Positions 42,701 to 52,433 of a DNA stretch of 64,000 bases are shown piece by piece. Under the pieces are notes generated by a model that was not told where the DNA came from, ran no database searches, and worked only from the letters and a program-made list of their open reading frames with translations. Location: NCBI RefSeq assembly GCF_963259705.1, contig NC_081841.1:120041033-120105032 (forward strand). The letters run 5' to 3'. Within the stretch, counting starts at the first letter, position 1. Each line of letters starts with the position of its first letter. Made by a program: the position numbers and the translations under genes. The stretch is from Myotis daubentonii (Eukaryota > Chordata > Mammalia > Chiroptera > Vespertilionidae).

Positions 42701-45300
42701 ATCTATGGAAAAAAAAGAAAAGAACTCTAATTTATTAAGTCTTGTCTCTGTGTTATGGGCATTTGTTGATTGTTCTTTTATCTGTCTTTGTTGTTTGGTT
42801 TAATTTGTTTATTGTTAGTCTATTAAGCATGCCTCTAATTTAATTTAATAGAAAAGAAACAGTAGATGGCCAGGCTATTACTAAATTTCCCCAGAGCAAA
42901 CAGAATGTGGGGATGGAAAGAGAGAATATGAGCGGTACACGTGGCCGATAACATAGGTTCTAGGAAAATTCCCTAGACAAAGGGAAGTAACTAAAAAAGG
43001 CCCCAGCCCATTAATTACTAGGTCTTTTGGTGATCCTGTAAAATGGATGCCCACTGAAGAGAGTGTTATTAAAAGTCTCATTTTCGCCATGTTTTTATTT
43101 CCCAGTCCGTCATTTAAAATTTAGATAGACGAGATAGTCTCACAGTTTGGGGATGCATCTGGGATTTCTGTACCCGTGAAGAGAAAAAGGCAAGCTTTAG
43201 AGAAGGCGTGCCCTGCCTGATTTGGGGTGGCCTCTTGAACTAAGCCCCATCTCTTCATGGGTGCTATAGAATAAACCTAAGACTGTTTTCTTTAAAAGAT
43301 GGCAAAAATGACACAAGGAAAATACATAGGCTGTGTTTAGGCAATAAGATTAATGTTTCCATAATAATGGGTAATTCTTCAATAATAATAGACTGCACTC
43401 CAAGGTTGCCTCACAGGTCCCAGGGGCACTCCTATTTTTATAAAATAAAATAAAATAAAATAAAATAAAATAAAATAAAATAAAATAAAATAAAATAAAA
43501 TAAAATAAAATAAAATAAAATAAAATAAAATAAATAAAACTTTAACATTAAAGCCACTGAAAGTCAGTAAGTTATCTCTATTACAGAATTTGCCAAAGAA
43601 AATGCTTTGGATAATAATAATTGGCTTTAAAATCTCAGTTATTAAAACAAAAATAAATAAATGTAACTAACATAAAGGATTTGTAATAAAGCTTTTCAGT
43701 AATAATTATAAATATATTAATAATGAAAGTCCAGTCACTCAAGAGGAGACAGACTGCACTCTCTGTTAGAGGAAACTGAGAAACAACAGCAGTAACCTTA
43801 GATGTTATCTCTAAGGAAGTATGTGCCAGTTTTAAAATCCAAATGGCCTGGAGGTCTGCTCCCTCCTCCCCCTGCCTTTTTGCCATGCCTATACATAATT
43901 TTCCAAAGTCCTTGATAACTTAAAACTTTAGAACATTGCTGAATTAAATTATAAAAATTATTAAATATGTAGGTATTTTAAAATAGCAAAATACTGAAAT
44001 ATCAACCTGAGTTTGCCTCATATGAAAAATTTAGAGGATAGAATTGAATCTATTAATTATGTCTTGTATTTTATCTGAAATATATCCTTAAAAATATAAA
44101 TATATTACTAATCTGAGAAATGCTAAGTATTTAACTTGCTGCCTAAAATTTGAGGCTTATAAGAGTTAAAAGTTCAAAGTAAGTTGGAAGATATTATATG
44201 GTTGTGATAACAAAGTGCATAAAGTATAGAAATTTATTTTTGAGAAAATAATTTTTGTATTTTCTCTAGAAAAATTAGTAATTCAAAATATATTGTAGTC
44301 CTTATGTATATTATGTGTGGTAAAATTTCAACCTAGGATATAATACTTTACTGGCCTGATTAAAAAGGAGGATTAATTCTATGGTCCGAACCAAATTTTT
44401 AATATTAAAACCAGTTTAAATTTAATTGATATATTTTAGAATAATTATAAAAAGTGTATAATGTAATATTTGGGTTATGTATATTTAATAGTCTTTCCAA
44501 GTTAAATTTCAAGACTTTAACCAAGAGATAGCTTTGGGACATTTCAAGGGCCCTGGAATGATTCAAGGATTTATTCTCTCAAAAGAAATATTTTTAAACC
44601 AAATTAGGCCCATCTACTATAGTTGAAATCATGTGGGAAGCTTTATCAAATAAAAATTAATAACTGTGTTCTATTTATATACATATATTTTAAATGTTAT
44701 AAAGGTTTCAACCTCTAAGCTTGGCAGGACAAAGTTGCTGAATACTTCTTAAGCAGAACCACATTATTCAGCAGCAGAATTTTAAGACAGAAGCCCTCAG
44801 ACAATCTGCTCTTCAGATAGGCTGGGGGTGGGGTGGCATTTGTACTTCATAGATCAAATGTATAAGTTGCTTACTTTGCTTTTTCAATAAAGATGCATAC
44901 TTTAATTACTTAATAAATTAGCTTCTCACAATATAATCAAGGTCTCATATAAATAAGTTTATATGAGAAGCCAATATTTCATGAGCAATTGGTTCTAACA
45001 AAGTCCAAAGTAAAATTTGCATACATATGCAAATGAGCACTAGCCAAAAAGAATGCTGTCTAAAAGTAAATATTAAGCTTAATAAAAAGAAGAAATTTTA
45101 AAATCTCTTCTGCTACTATTTAAAAAGTAAACTAAAAGTTATTATTCAAGCATTAAATCTCACCATTAATGAGACACCATAAGTAAAAAGAGAATTACTT
45201 TTACTTGAAATGTAGGCATTACAGTTTTGACCAGCATGTCTCTCTTCTCCCTGTTTTTCTGAAAGGCAACCAAGTTTGTTTCTCTGTTTAAAAGAAAGTA
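42701..45300. other. Degraded AT-rich internal provirus sequence
   Basis: Expected to have held the rest of gag, pro and the 5' part of pol. Very AT-rich with stops in all frames, and contains a pure pentamer array (43441-43530). Whether all of it descends from the provirus or includes later insertions cannot be decided by eye. Confidence 0.45.
43441..43530. repeat. (TAAAA)n microsatellite, 18 perfect units
   Basis: Ninety bases of uninterrupted TAAAA, within the degraded provirus interior. Likely polymorphic. May have expanded from an A-rich retroposon tail. Confidence 0.95.
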
Positions 45301-45339
45301 AAAGTTTTAAAAAGAAACTCTTTAAATGTGACTTAGAGA

Positions 45340-45510
45340 TTACTCTGGGAGAAAAAACAGAAGGAGATTCCCTTCAAATATCTAGGAACTATAATTAAAA
45401 GTCAATTTATTAGGCCTCAAAAGGAGGAAATACAAAGATTGCCTTAAAACCTTAAATGACTTTTAGAAATTATTAGAGAACATTAATTAGTTAAGACCTT
45501 ATCTAAAAAT
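45340..45510 (+). pseudogene. Provirus reverse transcriptase remnant (thumb region)
   Basis: Translating across frame changes gives a recognisable ...YLG-like segment, then a PQKEEIQ-like segment and LKTLNDF, followed by an INWLRPYL-like segment. This is the order at the end of the palm and in the thumb of betaretroviral RT. Stops interrupt it. The catalytic YXDD region is not recognisable upstream. Confidence 0.7.
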
Positions 45511-45982
45511 CTCTACAGGAGAAATGACAAATTTATTCAATATACTTAGGGATCTTAAGAAAGTTTTTATTAAGTGTATGCAAAAATCTACAAAATCATT
45601 TTCTAATTTTGTGGCTCGCATGTAACAGAAGTTTACAATCATCTAAAAAATATAAATAAATGCCAAGTGGTTTGGGGCCATCTGGTAAATCCTATCTTCC
45701 CTAAACCAAGGACACTTAGAAGTAAATAATTTGCATTTAGCCTCCCTAAACAAAGTTTATGTCAATATACTAAAAAAAAACACCCCAAAAACTGATAGCA
45801 GAAATCCAATTAGTGTCATTTACTGTTCACACTCAAGGACAAATAAAGTCCAAAAATAAACCTTATTTCAGACTGATTTAAATTTGAAAATTGGACTAAG
45901 TAGATATTCAGGAGGAACTTAGTTGTCACCTACTAAAAAACAAATTACTACAGTTTTTATATTACACCCTTACTATTATACC

Positions 45983-45999
45983 AAAAAATACTAGGCAGG
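45983..45999. repeat. Left 17-bp target-site duplication of retroposed insert
   Basis: AAAAAATACTAGGCAGG is repeated exactly at 46534-46550; pol homology continues after the right copy. Confidence 0.92.
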
Positions 46000-46533
46000 G
46001 TCCCCAGAAAGCATTGCGGCATTACGACATATTTTCGCGACCGTTGTTGGCATCATCCAAAGCTCTGAGCCTGGTTGGCACCAAGTCCTGGTTTGGTGTA
46101 TTTGTGTCCGTACCTGATTCTTTGAAGAACGAGAAAGTGACTTTGATGATTTAAAGAAATAAGGGTGACATTGATAGAAAACAGTAATTGTTTTTCCAAG
46201 TGCAATATACTAGTAGCTCCTTATCAAGCCAGTTTTAATTCCCAGAGACTACCACCAAGGGGAGGTGGTGCAGCATGAATGATTCTGAATGCTGTCCTCT
46301 GTTGCTTATCATGTGAGAGTAAGTACAGTAGGTCCTTGGGTTAAGTCTCCTATGGCATGATGTAACGCGATTTTCTTGCCATCAGAAGCCACCTACATAA
46401 GCATCTACGTCACTCACATGGAGCACATACACAGCAGTAATGAAGTGAAACAGTAAAAAAAATTTAAAAGATAACAATTCCTGACCTTTACTTGTGGTAA
46501 ATAAATAATAAAAAACATAAAGCACACACACAC
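46000..46533 (+). mobile_element. Unidentified 534-bp retroposed insert in provirus pol
   Basis: Flanked by a perfect 17-bp duplication and ending in an A-rich tail (AATAAATAATAAAAAACATAAAGCACACACACACA), so it was inserted by L1 machinery. The 5' part is GC-balanced with several CpGs (ATTGCGGCATTACGAC, TTTTCGCGACCG), unlike its surroundings. No long open frame. It does not match the Ves SINE, L1 or any other element in the window. Either a processed pseudogene or 3' UTR copy of a cellular transcript, or an unfamiliar SINE-like element. Confidence 0.75.
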
Positions 46534-46550
46534 AAAAAATACTAGGCAGG

Positions 46551-46885
46551 AACCTATTCCTGGAGCATTAACTGTTTTTACTGATGGTTCATCTAATGGT
46601 AAAGCTGATTATCACGCAATGAATTCAGACTGAGTCATCTAGACTATTCATATTTCTGTGCAAAGAATTGAATTAGAAGTTATCAAGGCTGCATTACAGG
46701 ATTTCCAAAAGCCTCTTAATATTATTTCTGATCTGCCTATGCTGCTGGCCTGGTAAACAGAATTACAACTACTCAATTAAAATGGCTAAGTGACCAATTT
46801 ATACTATTTTAACAGGTTCTGGTCCTTTAACAAAAGGAAATGCATATGCTGATCAATTAGTTGCTTTATTAAAACAGGCCACAGA
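46551..46885 (+). pseudogene. Provirus RNase H remnant
   Basis: ALTVFTDGSSNGKA-like reading immediately after the insert gives the first catalytic Asp segment (DGSSNG). A LQDFQKPLNIISD-like segment follows at about 46690-46740, and LTKGNAYADQLVALL at 46830-46875 closes the domain. RNase H degrades the RNA strand during reverse transcription. Stops and slips are present, but the three conserved blocks are in order, matching the HML/betaretrovirus type. Confidence 0.8.
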
Positions 46886-47300
46886 ACCTCATCAGCTTTT
46901 ACATCAGCCTACCAAAATATTGTACAGCAGGCAAAACAGATTATCAAAGAATATCCCCCTTGCATGTTACATCTGCCTCAAGGGCCTCTAAAATCCTAAC
47001 TTGAAAAACAAAAAGCGGGATTAGTAGAGAAATCTCCTGTAAGTAAACTATATCAAGCCTTAATTACTTTATAAATTTTTTCACTTGTAATGCTGATGGC
47101 AGGACACCCATGGAATTACACTGATGTCAGAATAAGCCAAAGGAAAATGGTTTCGTTAAATGAAAAGATCCCGAGTCTGGTTTATGGAAGGGTCCCTTTA
47201 TTAACCTTTGGTTGAGGATATGCTTGTGTGTTTCCAGAAAACTCCTCCAAGCCCATGTGGAAACTTCAACAATGGATCCGAGAGAGGAACTGCTCCCCCT
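46886..47300 (+). pseudogene. Provirus integrase remnant with internal deletion
   Basis: The N-terminal zinc-binding region is suggested at 46890-46975 (VQQAKQIIKEYPPC-like reading). The C-terminal DNA-binding part follows at about 47165-47250 (SGLWKGP-like segment, then CVF). The space between is far too short for the catalytic core, so most of the core is deleted. Non-functional. Confidence 0.65.
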
Positions 47301-47469
47301 GTACCTGCAGCTGCAGACAATTGACTACTCCAGCCACAGATAGCAGTAGCCCCAAGCAACATGCTGAAGATAAGAAATGGGAGGAGAACAAGACAGAGGA
47401 GAAACAGTCCAGAGATGACCTGAGGGATGGTGAGGAAGCCTTGCCATGATAGCAGTCACCAGTTGTGTA

Positions 47470-47635
47470 ATGGACAAAGCCAAAGAAGGTCAGACCTGCA
47501 TTGTCATTGCCCACCATTTGTCCACCATCCAGAACTCGAATATCATTTCTATCATATCATAGGGGACAGTGATTGGGAAGGGGACTCAAAGAACTGATGG
47601 CCCAGAAAGGAGCCTACTTCAAACTAATTCCTTAA
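47470..47635 (+). pseudogene. ABCB11: ABCB11-like (bile salt pump) C-terminal fragment inside provirus
   Basis: From 47470 the frame reads [20 protein letters not shown] followed by QNSNIIS. This is the D-loop-to-H-loop end of an ABC-B family nucleotide-binding domain (switch histidine in IAH). A stop follows, then GTVIGKGT, then a frame change at 47587 consistent with a 2-bp deletion, and finally KELMAQKGAYFKLI, ending at a TAA (47633-47635). The (V)IxKGTxxELMAQKGAYxKL ending fits ABCB11 better than ABCB1 or ABCB4, as I know the family. Only about 55 codons are present, with a stop and a frameshift, so it is dead. It sits where env would be expected. Confidence 0.75.
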
Positions 47636-47770
47636 ATACCTGGCAGCAATTTAAAGGACATGAAAGAACTCAATCCTTTTAATTGGATATTTCCAGTCTA
47701 CAGATGCGGAATGAAAAGTCTTAAAAAGACTCAAGACCTGCAAATGGCATACACCTTTCTAAATTTATTA

Positions 47771-47791
47771 AGAAAACAAAAAAGGGGAAAA
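47771..47791 (+). other. Polypurine tract of provirus
   Basis: AGAAAACAAAAAAGGGGAAAA runs directly into the TG of the 3' LTR, the standard plus-strand primer site. Confidence 0.85.
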
Positions 47792-48154
47792 TGCTGGAGG
47801 CTAAAACCAACAGTAGTTAACATATTAATGCGATATTCAGCAGGGCTGAAAATCAGCATAATATTGCCCTGCTGCTGGCCAAATGGTTCAAGGCAATCCC
47901 CTAACCTGATAATCCTTTTACTGTTTACCAAACTTTACCTTTGATATGCCTGTTTGCATTCCTACAGGGCAAATGTGTATTCAAGTGAATAAAAGCAAAC
48001 GGACCCGAGAAGTCAGAGAGCCTCTCCACTAGAGAAAGGTTTCTGCCTGCCCCACCCCTCCATGCCTTCTAAATTCACATTTCTTATCTAGTGCATTCGT
48101 TTGTGCACAGCCCCTTCTCTAGATCCTGAATCTTCGCTGCAAAAGGTTGCAGCA
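47792..48154 (+). mobile_element. 3' LTR of betaretrovirus-like provirus
   Basis: 363 bp, TGCTGGAGGC...GTTGCAGCA, alignable end to end with 41695-42051. Followed by the target duplication AGTTC and the continuation of the antisense L1. Confidence 0.93.
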
Positions 48155-48219
48155 AGTTCCATTTTTAATTTTTTGAGGGAACTCCATACTGTTTTCCACA
48201 GTGGCTGCACCAGTCTGCA
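48155..48219 (-). mobile_element. L1 fragment, antisense, right part
   Basis: AGTTCCATTTTTAATTTTTTGAG, GGAACTCCATACTGTTTTCC and CAGTGGCTGCACCAGTCTGCA continue the L1 interrupted at 41694. Confidence 0.9.
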
Positions 48220-48395
48220 AAAAAAACAAACAACAGCCAAACTTTACTATGCTGCATTGTTCCAGGTATTAAAAACCTCCAGCACACAAGAACAAAGGAA
48301 CAATTCAAGACACTATAAACCCCCTTCCATCTCTTTAACACAGTAAATTTTTTAAAAATTTTATGCTTATAATTATTTTTCAAATTTTGTACAAT

Positions 48396-48615
48396 TTTTT
48401 TAAAAAATATATTTTATTGATTTTTTACAGAGAGAAGGGAGAGGGATAGAGAGTCAGAAACATCGATGAGAGAGAAACATTGATTAGCTGCCTCCGGCAC
48501 ACTTCCTACTGGGGATGTGCCCACAACCAAGGTACATGCCCTTGGCTGGAATCAAACCTGGGACCTTTCAGTCCACAGACCAACACTCTATCCACTGAGC
48601 CAAACCGGTTAGGGC
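48396..48615 (-). mobile_element. Ves-type SINE
   Basis: The minus strand starts GCCCTAACCGGTTTGGCTCA with B-box GGTTTGATTCC and an AT-rich tail. Flanked by TTTTGTACAAT at 48385-48395 and 48616-48626. Confidence 0.95.
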
Positions 48616-48626
48616 TTTTGTACAAT

Positions 48627-49952
48627 CTTTATATTGTTATGGTCAATTGTTTATTAATAATTATAATAACACCTCAATGCAGAAGAAAAATTTAATGCTA
48701 TAAATGTAAATATATGTAAATATATTCACATATATATCTATCCCAGAAACATGTGAAAGAGTGATCATAACAAATATGTGCAAAAATATAATACGATCAG
48801 ATGTACCCTAAAGAGAACTAGAATGGAAATATATGTCAAAGAGAAGTGTTTGTTTTTATATTTTAAAAAATGAATGGGATGCTGATGAGTATAAAATCAT
48901 TTAATTGAACACATTTAAAAGAGTTAATAACAATTATGTTTTGAGTTGTCAAATTTACCATATTCCAGAAGGAACAGCCTTTGCAATTATGTAAACTTAG
49001 GATGAAAAAACTCAGAGGTCAACCGAAAAATATGGGTGGAAGTACAGCATTTTAAAAAATTATTTTAGAGGGTTTATAAGCCAAAACACTTATAAATCAT
49101 CACTTTATTATGTTCTCATTTCTAAAACTTGACATCTATAAAAGGATTGAACTCTCTGTTACCCATACCCACCCTCCCCTGAGCTATTCTGCAGAGTGAT
49201 TGGGGAGAGAAGAGTGGAGTGACCTCATCTTTCAGGAGACCACACCAAAATTCCCCACCCAACGACAAAAAGAGCAGGCTATGGGGCCTCAGCCCCCAGT
49301 GCATTGTTCTCTTCCCAGGTAGTTTCAGAGCCTAAGCCCTTCAAACTGGGAATGCAATCATTGTTTGGTGCTTTCTTACCACTGTCAGCCAGCAGGGTCA
49401 CTCCAGAGAGCACCCTGCAAATAACAATGCCTCACAGGTGTATGTCAATGGATGTACTATTTGCAAAAGTGTTTGAAGGACCCAATACCCTATGAATAAA
49501 AAGCATTCTCTTTATTATTCTACTCCATTAGGCGTATTTTCTTTTGTTCTCTATAGCACAGGACTTTACTTTCTGGGATATTGAATTTCATTGCTTCTTT
49601 TCTCCTTCCCCAGCCTACTAAAATTGGTTGCTAGCTTCAACTGCTGGCCCCACCCAAGTTCCTCCCCTGGTAACAGTGGATCTGCAAAAGCCTGGTATCA
49701 ACCTCAATTATTTTTTAAAATATAAGATAATATTGGTCTTAGCATCAAAGCTTGTCAGAAATGCTCCCCTTTTGCTTTCTCTGAATGAACGAATTGCTCC
49801 TAATTACAGACCTCACTTCTGTTGCTTTTTCAGCCCAAGTTCAATCTTGTGTGAACATGTTCTCCTCCGCCTTTCTGGTTCATGTTCTGTATATTATTCA
49901 GACTGATCACATGCCTTGTCATTCTTCTTATCCAACTGATGACACTGGAAGT
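48627..49952. other. Non-genic DNA, nothing recognised
   Basis: AT-rich. The short frames near 49122-49500 and 49628-49991 have no family features. Confidence 0.4.
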
Positions 49953-50145
49953 ACTTATTTTATTTTAAATTTATTTTTCAATTACAGTTGACATTCAATA
50001 TTATATTAGTTTCAAGTGTACAGCGTAGTGGTTAGACATTTATATAACTTAAGTGATGATCATGCCAGTCAGTCTAGTATGCACCCGACACCATACATAG
50101 TTATCACAATATTACCGACTATATTCCTCATACTGTAAAAAAAAT
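49953..50145 (-). repeat. L1 3'-UTR fragment, antisense
   Basis: TTTCAATTACAGTTGACATTC, TTAGTTTCAAGTGTACAGCG and GTGATGATCATGCCAGTCAG are reversed old-L1 3' UTR phrases. Confidence 0.65.
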
Positions 50146-50359
50146 AAAAATGCTTATTTTAGTAAATCTATTGTCTCCTGCCTTTCATTAGTATGTTGTT
50201 AGAATGGGGTGGCTGGCCACTTGCCAGTAGATTTCTCCAGAGGATCCCAGCTTTCCTCTGGGCCTAAGGCACAGCTTCCTTCTCTGGTCAGGGAGGGACC
50301 TAGAACTAGGAGTGTGATGCATTATACAAGGCAGGCAGCTGACTGACAAGATAACAAGC

Positions 50360-50975
50360 TTCATTTGGGTCCTGGGTACTCCACACACCAGCTGTGTGAT
50401 CTTGAGGCTGAAAGGGCGAGGGCTAGGCCCTCCATCTTACCCTGGATCCTCCATGTTGGGGCAGAGGCCATGTGCTCAGAAGAGTGCCTTCTTCCCGGAA
50501 GCCCAGGCCCCTGCTGGCCACGCCCGGGATTTCTTTGAATTAACCAATGACAATCAAGGGATGTTCGCGCCATAAAGATGACCACATCCTGTGTAACAAG
50601 ACCCGACTTGCACCTGGCCAATCGGCAGGGCCCACAGTCAGCTCCCCTCCCCTCACTATTAAAGCCCTGATTTTCTCATGGGTGGCACTCGGTTTCCGGT
50701 CGCTGCGTTGACTGGAGGCCCGGGTCGGGTTAGCTAACTCAATAAAGGACCTTCTGCTTTTGCATCGGACTGGCTCCCTGGTGTGGTTTTCTTGGGGATC
50801 TTGAAATCTGGGCATAACAGAGGCCAGACCTCTCTGAACCTCAACTTCTCTATTTGGAAAATGGGGATAATAACTCCTTCTTCTTGTGGATTAATCAAGA
50901 TTATGCTGGCAAAGTACCCAATTTAGTGCCTGATATCTGCTAAGTGCCCATTAAATGGTGGCTATTATTATAAAA
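50360..50975 (+). repeat. MIR SINE, split by a solo LTR
   Basis: Left part 50360-50408 (ACCAGCTGTGTGATCTTGAGGC). Right part 50825-50975 (CTCTGAACCTCAACTTCTC, GGAAAATGGGGATAATAACTCC, TAAGTGCCCATTAAATGGTG). The two halves join in MIR order once the LTR is removed. Confidence 0.75.
50409..50819 (+). mobile_element. Solo LTR, class I (gammaretrovirus-like)
   Basis: TGAAAGGGC...GGGCATAACA, 411 bp, flanked by GAGGC at 50404-50408 and 50820-50824. Two CCAAT-type boxes (AACCAATGACA, GGCCAATCGGC), a TATA-like ATTAAAGCCC at 50660, and AATAAAGGACC at about 50740 as polyadenylation signal give a clear U3-R-U5 layout. Confidence 0.88.
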
Positions 50976-52209
50976 AGTGTGTCCAACAGAACAGTCAAGA
51001 TTTAGAATGGTTTCTATTCCATTTAGTGAAAAATATTTTAATGTAATTCCTCAACCAGATGCTGCATACGAATATTTTACTAATATTACTTTTTCTTACA
51101 TTTAAAATTCTTAACTGGGTGTCTTCTATGTCTCTTTCTCGTTCTGGCATAAAGAATTTCTGTTTCTTCAAACTGTTCTAAGCAAAATCTTTTTTTATTT
51201 TTTTATTTCTGAAATTTGAGCCTCTGTTTCAAAGGCTAGATTTTGTCAATTCCTCCTGGGGTTTCTTTTCATCAGCCCATTCCCCGGGGCTCTAGCCTTT
51301 AGAAATCACAGGATGCACTGGTCATCGTGTGCATATTTGATTTTCAGAAAGCATCTGAAAAGCTCAGTGTTAGAGATTGATGGTTCTCAGCTTTCAGTTT
51401 TGGTTTCTCTCAGCCTGAGGGCCATTTGGATGTGAGCCCAAGAACATAGTCACACAGTGTCAGAGCACTAGTATTAAGTAGGCAATGCCCCTCTTCCTGC
51501 CTCCCAGCTTCATTTAGAAAAACAGGAGAAAATTAATCTCCTCACGGTTCCCTGGTGCTGCATCACGGCAGGAATGTTATATGATTTCAAATTACTTATT
51601 AGAAATATTCCTATGGGTATCATGTTGAGGATTACTTTTCCAAGGTCATTATAGTGCCTGCATCGTTAGGAAAATGAAGCGTAATTCTACCTGCTATCTC
51701 ATTCTGAAGGCTTCCCCCACGGTTGGACAAAAACCAACTTCCAAGTCAAGGAGTGGGACATTTATCTTCTGTTTTACTCTCACTTTCTGTACATTTTGGA
51801 TGACAAGCCGAGGGTGGGAAAAAATCACTTTCTCAAAGCATTTACTTCTAATAATAGAGTGGAGGCTTATCTCCTTTTTCAAAGGAGTTGATGTGACGCC
51901 CAGAGGCAGCTTAGTAGAAAAGGCCAGTGCCAAGAATGGAATTGTTAAAGTTTTTCACTTGTACTCATTTACGGTCGGAAAAGAAGAAAAATGTTTGTCG
52001 ACCTAATTCAAGACAATACAATGTAAGTACTAGTGGTCAGAGGTTCTGTGGGAAATAAACCGGAGAACTGAATTCCTAAGTGACCTTGAGCAAGTCACTT
52101 CTCTATCAAAATATCCTTCCTTGTGTCCATTTGTGTGCACCTGCTATGTGTGCAATGATCTGCATTTTGCTGTACCTGAGGCAAATCTCTCAAATTCACT
52201 AACACTTAT
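50976..52209. other. Non-genic DNA; small MIR remnant near 52050-52110
   Basis: GTGACCTTGAGCAAGTCACTTCTC at 52080 is a MIR core. The two opposing frames at 51674-52006 show no family features. Confidence 0.4.
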
Positions 52210-52218
52210 CATTTCATT

Positions 52219-52245
52219 TTTTTTCTTTTTTATTTATTTATTGAT

Positions 52246-52295
<50 letters not shown>

Positions 52296-52424
52296 CCGAT
52301 TTGTTGTTCTACTTACTTATGCATTCATTGGTTGATTCTTGTATGTGCCCTGACCAGAGATCTAATCTGCAACCTTGGCGTATCCAGACAATGCTCTAAC
52401 CCACTGAGCTACCCAGCCAGGGCC
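52219..52424 (-). mobile_element. Ves-type SINE with (GA)n expansion
   Basis: The minus strand begins GCCCTGGCTGGGTAGCTCA, then GTGGGTTAGAGCATTG. GA repeat at 52250-52290. Flanked by CATTTCATT at 52210-52218 and 52425-52433. Confidence 0.92.
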
Positions 52425-52433
52425 CATTTCATT

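Noticed and set aside
47228..47449. 73-codon plus frame near the integrase end, considered as a viral env or accessory start
   Set aside because: Only its first residues overlap the integrase C-terminal reading; the rest is charged low-complexity sequence without a signal peptide or transmembrane segment.
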